A stretch of DNA of 20,920 nucleotides from Paulinella micropora (Eukaryota; Cercozoa; Imbricatea; Euglyphida). Positions 13,549 to 20,920 of this stretch are shown piece by piece. The DNA lies in assembly GCA_009731375.1 (NCBI GenBank), contig BJOX01000042.1, forward strand, positions 1,264,213-1,285,132, written 5' to 3'. The position numbers were made by a program, and so were the translations under genes. Below the pieces are notes generated by a model. That model did not search any database. It was given only the letters and a program-made list of their open reading frames with translations, and had not been told where the DNA came from. Every line of letters begins with the position of its first letter. Position 1 is the first letter of the stretch.

Positions 13549-13591
13549 AGATATTTTACAATTTCACTTTCATTCGCTTTGCTCACTCTCG
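13549..13591. other. Viral/retrotransposon junction
   Basis: After the penton-like stop come GATATTTTA and CACTTTCATTCGCTTTGC then CACTCTCG, a variant of the viral gene-end element. The GC-rich pol sequence starts at about 13590. The pol frame enters viral-type DNA and meets a TGA at 13583-13585 within three codons. CGAGAGTGA (minus strand) here also occurs in the hairpin loop at 12695-12703. No LTR, terminal inverted repeat or obvious target-site duplication is visible. Confidence 0.6.
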
Positions 13592-16500
13592 TTTATTGTC
13601 CGCCTCCCTGTGCGCCGCAACTATTTGTTCCGCCTCCATCTTCGCTCTTAGTCTCATCCCGAACAACTCATCCTCATCTGCCCAAGTGTCTTTTGGATGC
13701 AGAAGTGAGGTTGGGATATTAGGCTCTCGGCCGTAAACCAATTGATATGGCGAGACTGAGCTCCTGGCTCCTCCTAATGCCGATGAGGGTAGACAGTTCA
13801 TTGCAAAGGCAAATGAAGGTGCTGCCTCCACCCAGGCTCTCTGATTCTCCTTCTTCATACAGTACATCTTAAGCGAGGCTTTGAGAGGTCTATGTACCCG
13901 CTCGATCTTGCCATTCGCTCTCGGGTTATAGGCAGTAACATATTGCCATTTCATCCCGTAGTACTTAGATAGTCTGTCGATGACTTCATTATTAAAGTCA
14001 GAACCTCGATCAGAACATATCTTTCTAGGCACTCCGATCTGCGAGACGATCCTATCGATCAGAGCCTCCGCAGTTGTCTTGCCTGTAGCGTCCTTAACAG
14101 GAACAACCCAGACATAATTGGTGGCTCGATCTATTGCGGTAAGAAGGTATCTGTACCCTTCTGCCGATTCGGGGAAAGGTCCCACATGATCGATGTGTAA
14201 AAATTCAAACATCCCGGCGTGTAACGGGAATGTACCGATCAGGCCAAAGTTCGCCTTCAGCGGTGTCTTTGTGGTTTTGCATGGGATGCATGCGTCCACT
14301 TCCCTGTCTATCTCCTCCTTCATCCCTTTCCACCAAAATCGCCTCGCTATGAACCAATGAGTTCTTTGTCGACCCGGATGTGCCAGTAAGGGGCAGTTAT
14401 GGGCTGCGACATATATAAAGCGCCTCAACTTCTCTGGTACCCAGAGAGTCCATTTGTCAGGCTGTGATGCAAATTTGCCATGCTGGCCCTTGTACCACAA
14501 TAGCCCATCTCTCCACGCCATCTCCTTCATCTGATCTTTGATCTGTGGAGTCTTTTTAAGCTCATTAGGGTTCTTGTATAACGTTATGAGCTCCTTGAAC
14601 TCCGGATCCGTCGCCTGTTGCTGCCTCCACGCGGTAGGCGAGGCGATATGAATAGTACCGTCCTCCAACCTTACTCCTACCCTTTCCGGGTCTTCATCAA
14701 GCTCGCTTCGATTTTCCTGTGGAGGTTCAGTACAGACCTCAGTCGTCTCCTCCTCTTCTTTTATATTCGCCTTCGCGTTCTCGTATGCCTCATAAGACCA
14801 CTCAGCGTCTTCGAGAACATGCGCCTCACAGCATATGCCATGCTCCGGGCCTTGAGGACTATATCGTAGACCCGTGCGGTCATAACGAACGCCTCTTGCC
14901 ATCTGCATCGCCTCTATGTGGCTCACCTCGTATACCTTGTCCGTGGACAGGTCCATCATCTCCACTGATGATACGAGAGCCGACACCTCCGACTGAAACT
15001 CTAGCCTGGAAAGGCTATCAGCGACTACGTTTCGCTTTCCCGGTAAGTAGACCATCGTGAAATTGAAACATGACAAGAAAGCTTGCCACCGCGCCAAACG
15101 GCCGGTTTGTTCATGATTCATCAACCAAAGAAGGTTGTGATGATCGGTCCTAACCGTGAATAGAGGTCCTCCCCACAAGTATTCTCTGAGCCTCTTGAGA
15201 GCCCATACTACTGCCAACGCCTCCCTCTGTCGCGTGCAGTAATTTCGCTCCGCCGCACACAGCTTTCTACTAATAAACATGATCGGGCGCAACTTTTTCT
15301 CCTCATCTTCCTGTTGCAGCACCGCGCCAATCGCAAACTTAGATGCATCCGTGTCGACTACGAACGGTTTCGTAAAGTCGGGCATCATAAGTACTAATCC
15401 GCCGTCCTTGGGATCTTTATAAATGATATCTTTGAGCGTATTAAACGCCTGCAAAGCCTCCTCATCCCACTTCTCAAAGTCTCCAAAATCAATCATCTTC
15501 TCCAGCTTAGCCCGAGTTGCACCCCAATCGGGTATGAACTGGCTGTAGTACTGTGCCATCGCAAGAAAAGAGTGTAACTCTGTGCGATTCTTTGGCAACT
15601 GTCTACTCATGATCTCCTCCCTCTTTTCGCGCGATATCGAGACCCTATTATGAGAAATCTCGTAACCCAAATACGTCACACTTGTCCTGGCAAGCTGACA
15701 TTTCTTTAGGTTGCATTTCAGGCCAAAAGCTCCGATGCGCCTGAAGACATCTGACAAGTGATCGATATGCTCTTCCATTGTGTTAGAGTATACGATGATG
15801 TCATCGATGTAACAAAATGCATATTCTCCCGCCTTCTGTCCTCTCCTTCTCATAAAACCATCCTCCGACTGGTCGTCATATTGACCGCTCAACATCTTCT
15901 GCATCGCCTTCTGAAAGAGCCCCGGGGCCTGTTTGAGTCCCATTGGAAGCACCTTCCACTGGTATATTTCCATACCCACAACGAATGCAGTCAGCCATCT
16001 GGATTTCTCGTCCAGTGGTATCTGCCAGAAGCCGTTCTTAAGGTCAATGACCGAATAGAATTTAGCATTCCGCAGCACCCTTCTGCCTTCTTCTAAGGTC
16101 GGCAGAGGATTTCTCTCTTCCTCTAGCACCTTATTCACACGGGCATAATTGATCGTCAAGCGCCATTCTCCTCCTGGCTTAGGGACGATTTTCGGTTGAG
16201 AGACAATTGGAGATGTAGATCTCTCAATAAAGTCCTCATCGAGCAACTGTCTCACATTCTCCTCCGCTATTTTTGCCTCATGTATGCTCAAATTTGCCCT
16301 CCGTGGTGCCGGAGATGGCTCCGCACCCGGTATCTTGTAAATGACAGCAGTGAAGTCATCCGACTTTACACCACCTGCCCGAGGAGGGTCGAAAATTTCT
16401 CTGTACGCCTCCATCTTAGCTTTGAGAAACGCCTTCTCTCTCTCCGAACCCACTCCTTCTTCTAAAATTTTCCGCGCCGCCGCTTGGAAATCTTCCTCCG

Positions 16501-18220
16501 ACATCTTCTTATGCTCCTTGAGGGGCGCTAAGTCCTCCTCCAAACTCAAATCTTCCTCGGACAAATCGTCTAGTCCCGTTCTTTCATACGTGACTGTGTC
16601 CGGCTCATCATCATGACCCAGCCCGACAAGCATATCAATAAGGTTCGCGTATTGTATCGGAGCCTTACGGGTGTAGAAACCATCAAAGCATGTGAAAGCT
16701 TGAGGTATCAATTTCAACTTGTCCTGGGCTCTGAGCTTTTGCTTGTATGCACTGCTCTGCTCCCGAGACCCGAGTCGACAAGCCACCACTAACTGTTGCT
16801 TGCGAGAAGGAACAGGTATAGGATGATCAATAAGCCGGTCCCTTATCTCCTGTGCCCAGATCGCCTTCTCATTGTATGGCAGAATGACAGTATACGGCTT
16901 GTTACTCTCAAATAGAGTCCGTAGACACTTTTTCACTTCAGTTAATGAGCGCGGCCAGGTAGGCACATCGCCCCAAAAGTTCGTGATAAAAGTTTTAATG
17001 TCATCCGCTGGAGTATCGGGGATACGCCCCTTCCTCCTTGGCACAAACGCCTCTCTCTTCTCATCTGACACCTTCGCATGGTAACAGTAGCCATTAGTAA
17101 TATGGACATCTGCCCCGCCACCTTCTGCGAATCTGGCCAACGACGGGCACTGTTTCGCAACACATATTATCTCCTCATTACGCGCTACGACTAAGTCATC
17201 AATAGACTTTCTGTCCCATGCGGGAATCGTAACCGTATACGCCTGCATCTCCGTCTCCCAATTGTCGGTCCAGGTCAGTTCCTCCGGCACTGTGACATAG
17301 GGGTGTACATAGGCTTCAGTTGCCTCATGTACGAAGGCCAACTTTTTCCTCTCCGTTGCTAGACTCAGCTCAAAAGCCTCGTATGAGTCAGTAGCAGTCA
17401 TCGGATTAATATCCTCCTCCTCTCCATTCTTCACTCCATAAATCACCCGCCGTGCGGCGCAATCGATCACAGCCCCCATCGTAGCCAATTGGTCATACGA
17501 CAGCAGGATTGAACCGTGGTAATCGGGGACAACATAGAGGTCCGCACGATATACTCGACCGGATTTCAATTTGAAAATTAATGTGACGATGCCCGTAATT
17601 TCCGTACGGCTGCCTACCCCTTTTAGGGTCCCCTTTGTTTTTCTAATGTTTTTGTCCACCCATGTCCGGTGACTATTCAAAAACTTCTGGCCGACAATAT
17701 TAATATTCGCCATCGTATCATTACCAACTTTTAATGTGGTTTGTAAAGTTTCACAAAAGAGGTCAGTGTAGCATAGCGCGTCTGGTCTATGTAAACTAGC
17801 CGCTAGCACATGAATTTTTCGTTCTAGGGTTTTGAGTCTAAGCTCAAGTTCCTTGTCCTCTTCTCGTTCTCCCCCCTTTTCCGCCAACTTAACTTCTTGA
17901 GTCTCCGGGGCTTCCGGTATCTCGAGTGTCTTTTGGACAGAGTCTGGTACACCGAGTGTACTCGTGTCTATAGCAGAGACTATTGAGTCCTTTGGCGGGG
18001 GTACGGTCCGCTGCTTCTTCGTAGGAGGAGACCTAGCCTTTGGTTTCGGCTTCCTCTCCTCCATCGCCTTCTTCGCCTTCCTATTCGCATCATTTATCAT
18101 ATTAGCTCTCGAAGGATGAACTAGCAAGTGCTTACCTTGAGGCTTGTGAGGCTGTGTGCCTTCACCTTCACGTCTGGGAGGAACGGAACCGTTCGTATCC
18201 TGTTCATCAACAGTAGGCAT
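13583..18220 (-). CDS. pol: Ty3/Gypsy-type Pol polyprotein (protease-RT-RNase H-integrase), 3' truncated
   Basis: 1545 residues counted from the ATG at 18220, with the frame open up to the gag TGA at 18298. Domains in order: Pro/Lys-rich linker (1-145); retropepsin-like region with DTMAN at 168-172 and ILLSYDQLATMGAVIDC at 238-254; RT about 640-860 (YSVIDLKNGFWQIP, LPMGLKQAP, YIDD at 804-807); RNase H about 945-1070 (DTDAS, E1000, RTDHH, VVADSLSR); integrase with H1274-H1281-C1311-C1314 zinc binding and the catalytic triad D1344, D1404, E1440 (35-residue spacing). The PR-RT-RH-IN order defines Ty3/Gypsy (Metaviridae). The protein ends AHREADNKRE, before the usual C-terminal module, at the viral junction. 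The retropepsin motif DTM instead of DTG/DSG is unusual. All enzyme motifs other than this look intact. Confidence 0.92.
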   Translation of the reverse strand: MPTVDEQDTNGSVPPRREGEGTQPHKPQGKHLLVHPSRANMINDANRKAKKAMEERKPKPKARSPPTKKQRTVPPPKDSIVSAIDTSTLGVPDSVQKTLEIPEAPETQEVKLAEKGGEREEDKELELRLKTLERKIHVLAASLHRPDALCYTDLFCETLQTTLKVGNDTMANINIVGQKFLNSHRTWVDKNIRKTKGTLKGVGSRTEITGIVTLIFKLKSGRVYRADLYVVPDYHGSILLSYDQLATMGAVIDCAARRVIYGVKNGEEEDINPMTATDSYEAFELSLATERKKLAFVHEATEAYVHPYVTVPEELTWTDNWETEMQAYTVTIPAWDRKSIDDLVVARNEEIICVAKQCPSLARFAEGGGADVHITNGYCYHAKVSDEKREAFVPRRKGRIPDTPADDIKTFITNFWGDVPTWPRSLTEVKKCLRTLFESNKPYTVILPYNEKAIWAQEIRDRLIDHPIPVPSRKQQLVVACRLGSREQSSAYKQKLRAQDKLKLIPQAFTCFDGFYTRKAPIQYANLIDMLVGLGHDDEPDTVTYERTGLDDLSEEDLSLEEDLAPLKEHKKMSEEDFQAAARKILEEGVGSEREKAFLKAKMEAYREIFDPPRAGGVKSDDFTAVIYKIPGAEPSPAPRRANLSIHEAKIAEENVRQLLDEDFIERSTSPIVSQPKIVPKPGGEWRLTINYARVNKVLEEERNPLPTLEEGRRVLRNAKFYSVIDLKNGFWQIPLDEKSRWLTAFVVGMEIYQWKVLPMGLKQAPGLFQKAMQKMLSGQYDDQSEDGFMRRRGQKAGEYAFCYIDDIIVYSNTMEEHIDHLSDVFRRIGAFGLKCNLKKCQLARTSVTYLGYEISHNRVSISREKREEIMSRQLPKNRTELHSFLAMAQYYSQFIPDWGATRAKLEKMIDFGDFEKWDEEALQAFNTLKDIIYKDPKDGGLVLMMPDFTKPFVVDTDASKFAIGAVLQQEDEEKKLRPIMFISRKLCAAERNYCTRQREALAVVWALKRLREYLWGGPLFTVRTDHHNLLWLMNHEQTGRLARWQAFLSCFNFTMVYLPGKRNVVADSLSRLEFQSEVSALVSSVEMMDLSTDKVYEVSHIEAMQMARGVRYDRTGLRYSPQGPEHGICCEAHVLEDAEWSYEAYENAKANIKEEEETTEVCTEPPQENRSELDEDPERVGVRLEDGTIHIASPTAWRQQQATDPEFKELITLYKNPNELKKTPQIKDQMKEMAWRDGLLWYKGQHGKFASQPDKWTLWVPEKLRRFIYVAAHNCPLLAHPGRQRTHWFIARRFWWKGMKEEIDREVDACIPCKTTKTPLKANFGLIGTFPLHAGMFEFLHIDHVGPFPESAEGYRYLLTAIDRATNYVWVVPVKDATGKTTAEALIDRIVSQIGVPRKICSDRGSDFNNEVIDRLSKYYGMKWQYVTAYNPRANGKIERVHRPLKASLKMYCMKKENQRAWVEAAPSFAFAMNCLPSSALGGARSSVSPYQLVYGREPNIPTSLLHPKDTWADEDELFGMRLRAKMEAEQIVAAHREADNKRE

Positions 18221-18292
18221 AACTGTGACTGTCGGATTAAAAAGAACAGTTTTTATCTCCTTCTCTCTCTTCTTTTCCTCTCTCTTCTCCTC

Positions 18293-18298
18293 CCGTCA
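18293..18298 (-). promoter_or_regulatory. Gag-Pol UGA stop with CGG context, probable readthrough site
   Basis: Gag ends GTA GAC TGA CGG GAG. The Pol ATG at 18220 is in the same frame and the 25 codons between are open, so suppression of this one TGA makes a Gag-Pol fusion. UGA followed by CGG is the known efficient readthrough context of tobraviruses and pecluviruses (UGA CUA in alphaviruses). About 40 nt of purine-rich sequence follows; I see no clear stem-loop. Confidence 0.6.
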
Positions 18299-20587
18299 GT
18301 CTACGACGACAACACGCTCACCTGAGCCGGTGTCTTCGTCTTGACGTCCCCCCTCCGTAGCGGTATAAGCTTGCTGGGGGTAGTTGGAGCTGGAACTGGT
18401 GCTATAATTCCAGTATCCGTGTCCTCTGGGAGGGCGCGCTGGGGTCCGTCCTCCCCTTCCACGAAAGCCTCGTCCTCGTGGTGCCGCCCCTCTTGGTGTC
18501 CCTCGGGACCCTCGTGACGATCCTCTCGTCTCTCCTCCTCCTCTAGTCGGCGCCTTTGATCGGCCCGATGTCTCTCTCTTCTCCCTTCTCTTCATTCTGT
18601 CAAGGAAGTAAATGATGGCCTCCCGGAACTCCGCATCCGAGACCATATTCGCATTCCACCTCCCCTCCTCCAACTCCTTCTTGTACATGGCGTACATGGT
18701 CTTTTTCATGCCTTCGAGCTCTCTAAGGAAAAGATTTCGCTGCCTATCAACAAGAGAGTCGTGGCTGAAGAGGCAATTGCCTACTCCTTTCTGTGCCTCA
18801 TGCTTGCACGCCATGTATGAAAAATAGCGGTAGCACGGCGTCGGCTCATCATCTCTCCCCCTCTTGAGACCTGCCGTTCGAGTTGCATGTGCTGCTTGAG
18901 CACCTCCAACCCCCTGTGTCGCGGCACTGGAGAATGACTCGGTGGCCGTGTCCAATTCGGAACACGCGTCGAGCACCTCCTTGAACAGGTTGCCCGGCGG
19001 AGTAGCCGCTACAGTCCTCTCGTATATATTCGTTTCTAAAAAATCCGCCGTCTTCACCGCCGTGAAGGTCGGACAGGACTGTATGATCCTTGCGAGCTTG
19101 CTCGTGTGTCGTGTACACAAAGCACTCAGGAAGTACAAAATGATAGACTTCCGGCTATAAAAGAGCCCGTACTTGGCGCTGACCTCAGTGAGGATCGCTG
19201 CCAACCTCGTGCCAATGCCCAGCCCTTCGTTCACCTCTTGAAAAATCTCAAACCCAATCAAAGTACCAGTGCACAGGTGCTGATACCCATGAGTTTTAAA
19301 GTATTGCAAGAGGACGGCAACTGGCACCGTGCATTGCAGGTCTGAGGCTGCTCTCCTAGCCGCCACCTCTACCGCTCTCATCGCCTTGTACTCCCCAACA
19401 TCAAACCCTTGTGTGATGATTGATGGGTCCAACAAGGTGTACAACGCCTCATACTCCTGTGTTTCGTCCGTTGGATGCTGCTTCATACAAGCATCAATTC
19501 TTCTGAGCTTGTCTCGAAGGTTCGCATCCGTGTCCTTCTGACTCGCTGTCTCTGCATACAGCGTCAGAGCAGTGGCATCGGACTTTGTATATTTTTGGAA
19601 GGCCTGTATGATAGCCTGTCTGTCCTTTTTGTCATTACTGTTGACAATGACAGTGGTAGGCGCTGAGCTAGTCGCAGGGGCCGAAGGGGCTGTGTGGGCT
19701 GACGGGGCGGAGCGGCCCGAGGGAGCCATATAAGATCCAGAGGAATATTTCGGTCCCTTTGTTCCCGCCGCCTTGGCTAATGCAATCTTTGCATCCATCT
19801 TCTTCTTTTCTTTCTCAGCCGCTAGCTCTTTGATATACAGCTCTTGGGCATGATGAAAAAAAGACAGGATCTCAGCTGCCTTCCGAAGGAAAAAGGCCTT
19901 CTCCGCCAACTCCTTCTCTCCCGCTTTATTGGTGGGGGGTGGTGCGGCCGTCCCCTCCAAGATCGTATGATCCTTCGTGAAGACCCACCTCTTCCATGCG
20001 TCATCCTTCACCAAGGCCGCATGCAGCTTCTTCATCCTCGTCACCCCTCCAGCTTCACATTCTATTTCCCTCAGGGCCGGGTGAAGGTCCCTGCCAAACT
20101 GGGTGTGTTGGAGTTTACCCAGGTCCACTAACTTGGCCTCCATAAGTTTCAGAGACACATCCATGACATTGATCTGTCCTTTTGGATTCCTGAACTTAAA
20201 CTCCTTTTCCACTCTCTTTATTGAATCAATGTCCTGACCAGGATCGAGCAACCTAGCCAGTGCTCTTGTGTTCCATGGCAGCACAGTCTTTCCAGTCTGG
20301 TACTCAAAGAGTATAGCACACTCAAACACTGTCCATGAGAGGTCGAGTAGCTCCAGTAAAGACATATTGTCCCCAAATGAGACATGTTGCACCTGTAACT
20401 GTGCACCGTCGTCTCTGAGGAATTCTGCGAGAGGCAGAGCTTGCCTTGGGAGAGGGTAACAGATGTCATCCTTCTTCAAGGGTTGTCCCCATCGCATTTC
20501 TTGGGGAATGTATAGCCATTTATAGGCCTTATCCTTCCCTTTCTTCTCCTCAAACTCCTTCTTACTTAGTTTGCCATACTCTGCCAC
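18296..20587 (-). CDS. gag: Large Gag protein with CCCH zinc finger and RG-rich tail
   Basis: 763 residues from a GTG at 20587; the frame is open further up to 20668 but the first ATG is at residue 31. Residues 1-270 are helical with a Lys/Glu coiled coil near 220-268, 280-312 is a Ser/Ala/Pro linker, and 315-560 is another helical region, both possibly capsid-like. A CCCH finger follows: C585-x8-C594-x10-C605-x3-H609. Next come a helix and a strongly Arg/Gly-rich segment (about 670-725, RGRGFRGRGGR) typical of RNA binding. Ty3/Gypsy Gags are usually 300-450 residues with CCHC knuckles, so this is large and differently equipped. Its place just upstream of pol in the same frame supports the role in particle assembly and RNA packaging. 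The natural N-terminus is probably the ATG at 20809, cut off by a TAA. Confidence 0.75.
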   Translation of the reverse strand: MAEYGKLSKKEFEEKKGKDKAYKWLYIPQEMRWGQPLKKDDICYPLPRQALPLAEFLRDDGAQLQVQHVSFGDNMSLLELLDLSWTVFECAILFEYQTGKTVLPWNTRALARLLDPGQDIDSIKRVEKEFKFRNPKGQINVMDVSLKLMEAKLVDLGKLQHTQFGRDLHPALREIECEAGGVTRMKKLHAALVKDDAWKRWVFTKDHTILEGTAAPPPTNKAGEKELAEKAFFLRKAAEILSFFHHAQELYIKELAAEKEKKKMDAKIALAKAAGTKGPKYSSGSYMAPSGRSAPSAHTAPSAPATSSAPTTVIVNSNDKKDRQAIIQAFQKYTKSDATALTLYAETASQKDTDANLRDKLRRIDACMKQHPTDETQEYEALYTLLDPSIITQGFDVGEYKAMRAVEVAARRAASDLQCTVPVAVLLQYFKTHGYQHLCTGTLIGFEIFQEVNEGLGIGTRLAAILTEVSAKYGLFYSRKSIILYFLSALCTRHTSKLARIIQSCPTFTAVKTADFLETNIYERTVAATPPGNLFKEVLDACSELDTATESFSSAATQGVGGAQAAHATRTAGLKRGRDDEPTPCYRYFSYMACKHEAQKGVGNCLFSHDSLVDRQRNLFLRELEGMKKTMYAMYKKELEEGRWNANMVSDAEFREAIIYFLDRMKRREKRETSGRSKAPTRGGGETRGSSRGSRGTPRGAAPRGRGFRGRGGRTPARPPRGHGYWNYSTSSSSNYPQQAYTATEGGRQDEDTGSGERVVVVD

Positions 20588-20610
20588 AAACCTCGCTTCC
20601 TCTCCTCCCT

Positions 20611-20705
20611 TCTGCTCCTCCTCGACTTCCTCTGCTCCTCCTATGTCAAAGGAAGGCGCACAAAAAAATTAATTCTCTGCTCCTCCTGTGTCAAAGGAAA
20701 GTGCC
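20611..20705. repeat. Short tandem duplication upstream of gag
   Basis: TCTGCTCCTCCT occurs at 20611, 20631 and 20676. The last two extend into similar 30-mers (20631-20660 and 20676-20705, about 26 of 30 identical) at a 45-bp spacing, a multiple of three. The in-frame TAA at 20669-20671 lies between the copies. Confidence 0.75.
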
Positions 20706-20809
20706 AGATCTCCTCCTTCTGCATGAGAGTCAACGAACTCCTCTTCGTTTCCTGGGGTTCGCTGACTCTCCCCCCCTCCTTCCTGCCAGTCTTCAGACCT
20801 AGTAGACAT
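20669..20809 (-). pseudogene. Probable N-terminal part of Gag ended by a premature TAA
   Basis: ATG at 20809 opens 46 codons (MSTRSEDWQEGGGESQRTPG...) ending at TAA 20671-20669. The frame is the same as Gag and is open again from 20668 on. The segment before the stop (SFDTGGAEN) and after it (SFDIGGAEE) are copies of each other, encoded by a 45-bp tandem repeat. The section 20668 to the first downstream ATG has none, so Gag lacks a good start unless the TAA is read through or a near-cognate codon is used. Acidic, Gly-rich N-terminus; no family recognised. Confidence 0.55.
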
Positions 20810-20920
20810 GGATGCTGAAGGAATACGGATGAGACAGAGTTGTTTCTACCCAGTAATTGCTCTGTTCGTCTATGAGGAACGAATAGAGAGAAAAAACGAA
20901 AAGACAGTATAGAGAGAGAG
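20810..20920 (-). other. Retrotransposon leader, possibly LTR edge
   Basis: 111 bases upstream of the Gag ATG, up to the window edge, with CT-rich runs on the minus strand and a CAGAG/CTCTG inverted repeat near 20828-20867. This is where a primer-binding site and 5' LTR end are expected. I see no clear complement to an initiator tRNA 3' end and no TG...CA boundary. Confidence 0.4.

Noticed and set aside
14618-20802. Plus-strand frames within gag and pol
   Set aside because: They are antisense to long, motif-bearing ORFs and contain no recognisable domains.
1-20920. CRISPR arrays, rRNA genes, riboswitches or bacterial operons
   Set aside because: No regularly spaced repeats of CRISPR type and no rRNA-like sequence are visible. 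The gene content is that of a eukaryotic DNA virus and an LTR retrotransposon.

Overview
This window looks like a scaffold from a eukaryotic (probably protist or algal) genome. It holds two unrelated mobile elements back to back, plus an assembly gap of ten Ns. The left two thirds (about 1-13590) is AT-rich, very gene-dense and viral. It matches the gene set of an endogenous Polinton-like virus or virophage relative: a retroviral-type (rve) integrase, an adenain/Ulp1-like cysteine protease, a FtsK/HerA-type packaging ATPase, a basic glycine-rich core-like protein, a protein resembling the minor capsid (penton) jelly roll, a two-helix membrane protein and a 1270-residue fibre with a C-terminal S74 chaperone domain. 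I see no double-jelly-roll major capsid protein and no DNA polymerase or helicase, so the element is incomplete here or continues past the left edge. The right third (about 13583-20920, minus strand) is much richer in GC. It is a Ty3/Gypsy-type LTR retrotransposon with a large Gag and a Pol carrying protease, RT, RNase H and integrase. No LTR is visible.

Layout of the viral part. 1-2276: a minus-strand partial gene running off the left edge, a repeat-rich spacer, the integrase on the minus strand (split over two frames), a small plus-strand gene, and a charged minus-strand protein. 2337-6149: the fibre. 6148-7186: a block with a small 62-residue gene and the protease. 7206-9460: a 38-residue ORF, the membrane protein, a small secreted Cys-rich protein on the opposite strand and a small beta-rich protein; this set appears twice, once on each side of the gap. 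9471-10648: ATPase and core-like protein. 10789-11574: a broken coiled-coil gene. 11550-12588: a second, nearly identical copy of the 62-residue gene and protease. 12736-13548: the penton-like gene, followed directly by the truncated end of the retrotransposon pol gene.

Structure and regulation. The duplicated genes on the two sides of the gap (6992-8144 and 8155-9307, about 99.4% identical by eye) are cut off exactly at the Ns. This is what two overlapping contigs that failed to merge would give, so gene counts here should not be taken at face value. The 1039-bp repeat (6148-7186 and 11550-12588) has different neighbours on both sides, and its left copy truncates the fibre. Viral genes lie nose to tail with ATGA overlaps, or head to head around 10-60 bp AT-rich promoters. 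Two spacers carry a shared pair of hairpins whose loops are complementary to a variable element at the upstream gene's 3' end.

In the retrotransposon, Gag and Pol share one reading frame separated by a single TGA followed by CGG, the context of known UGA readthrough signals. Gag has a CCCH finger and an RG-rich tail rather than a CCHC knuckle. The likely Gag start is cut off by a TAA inside a small tandem duplication, and Pol is truncated at the viral junction, so this copy is probably not autonomous.
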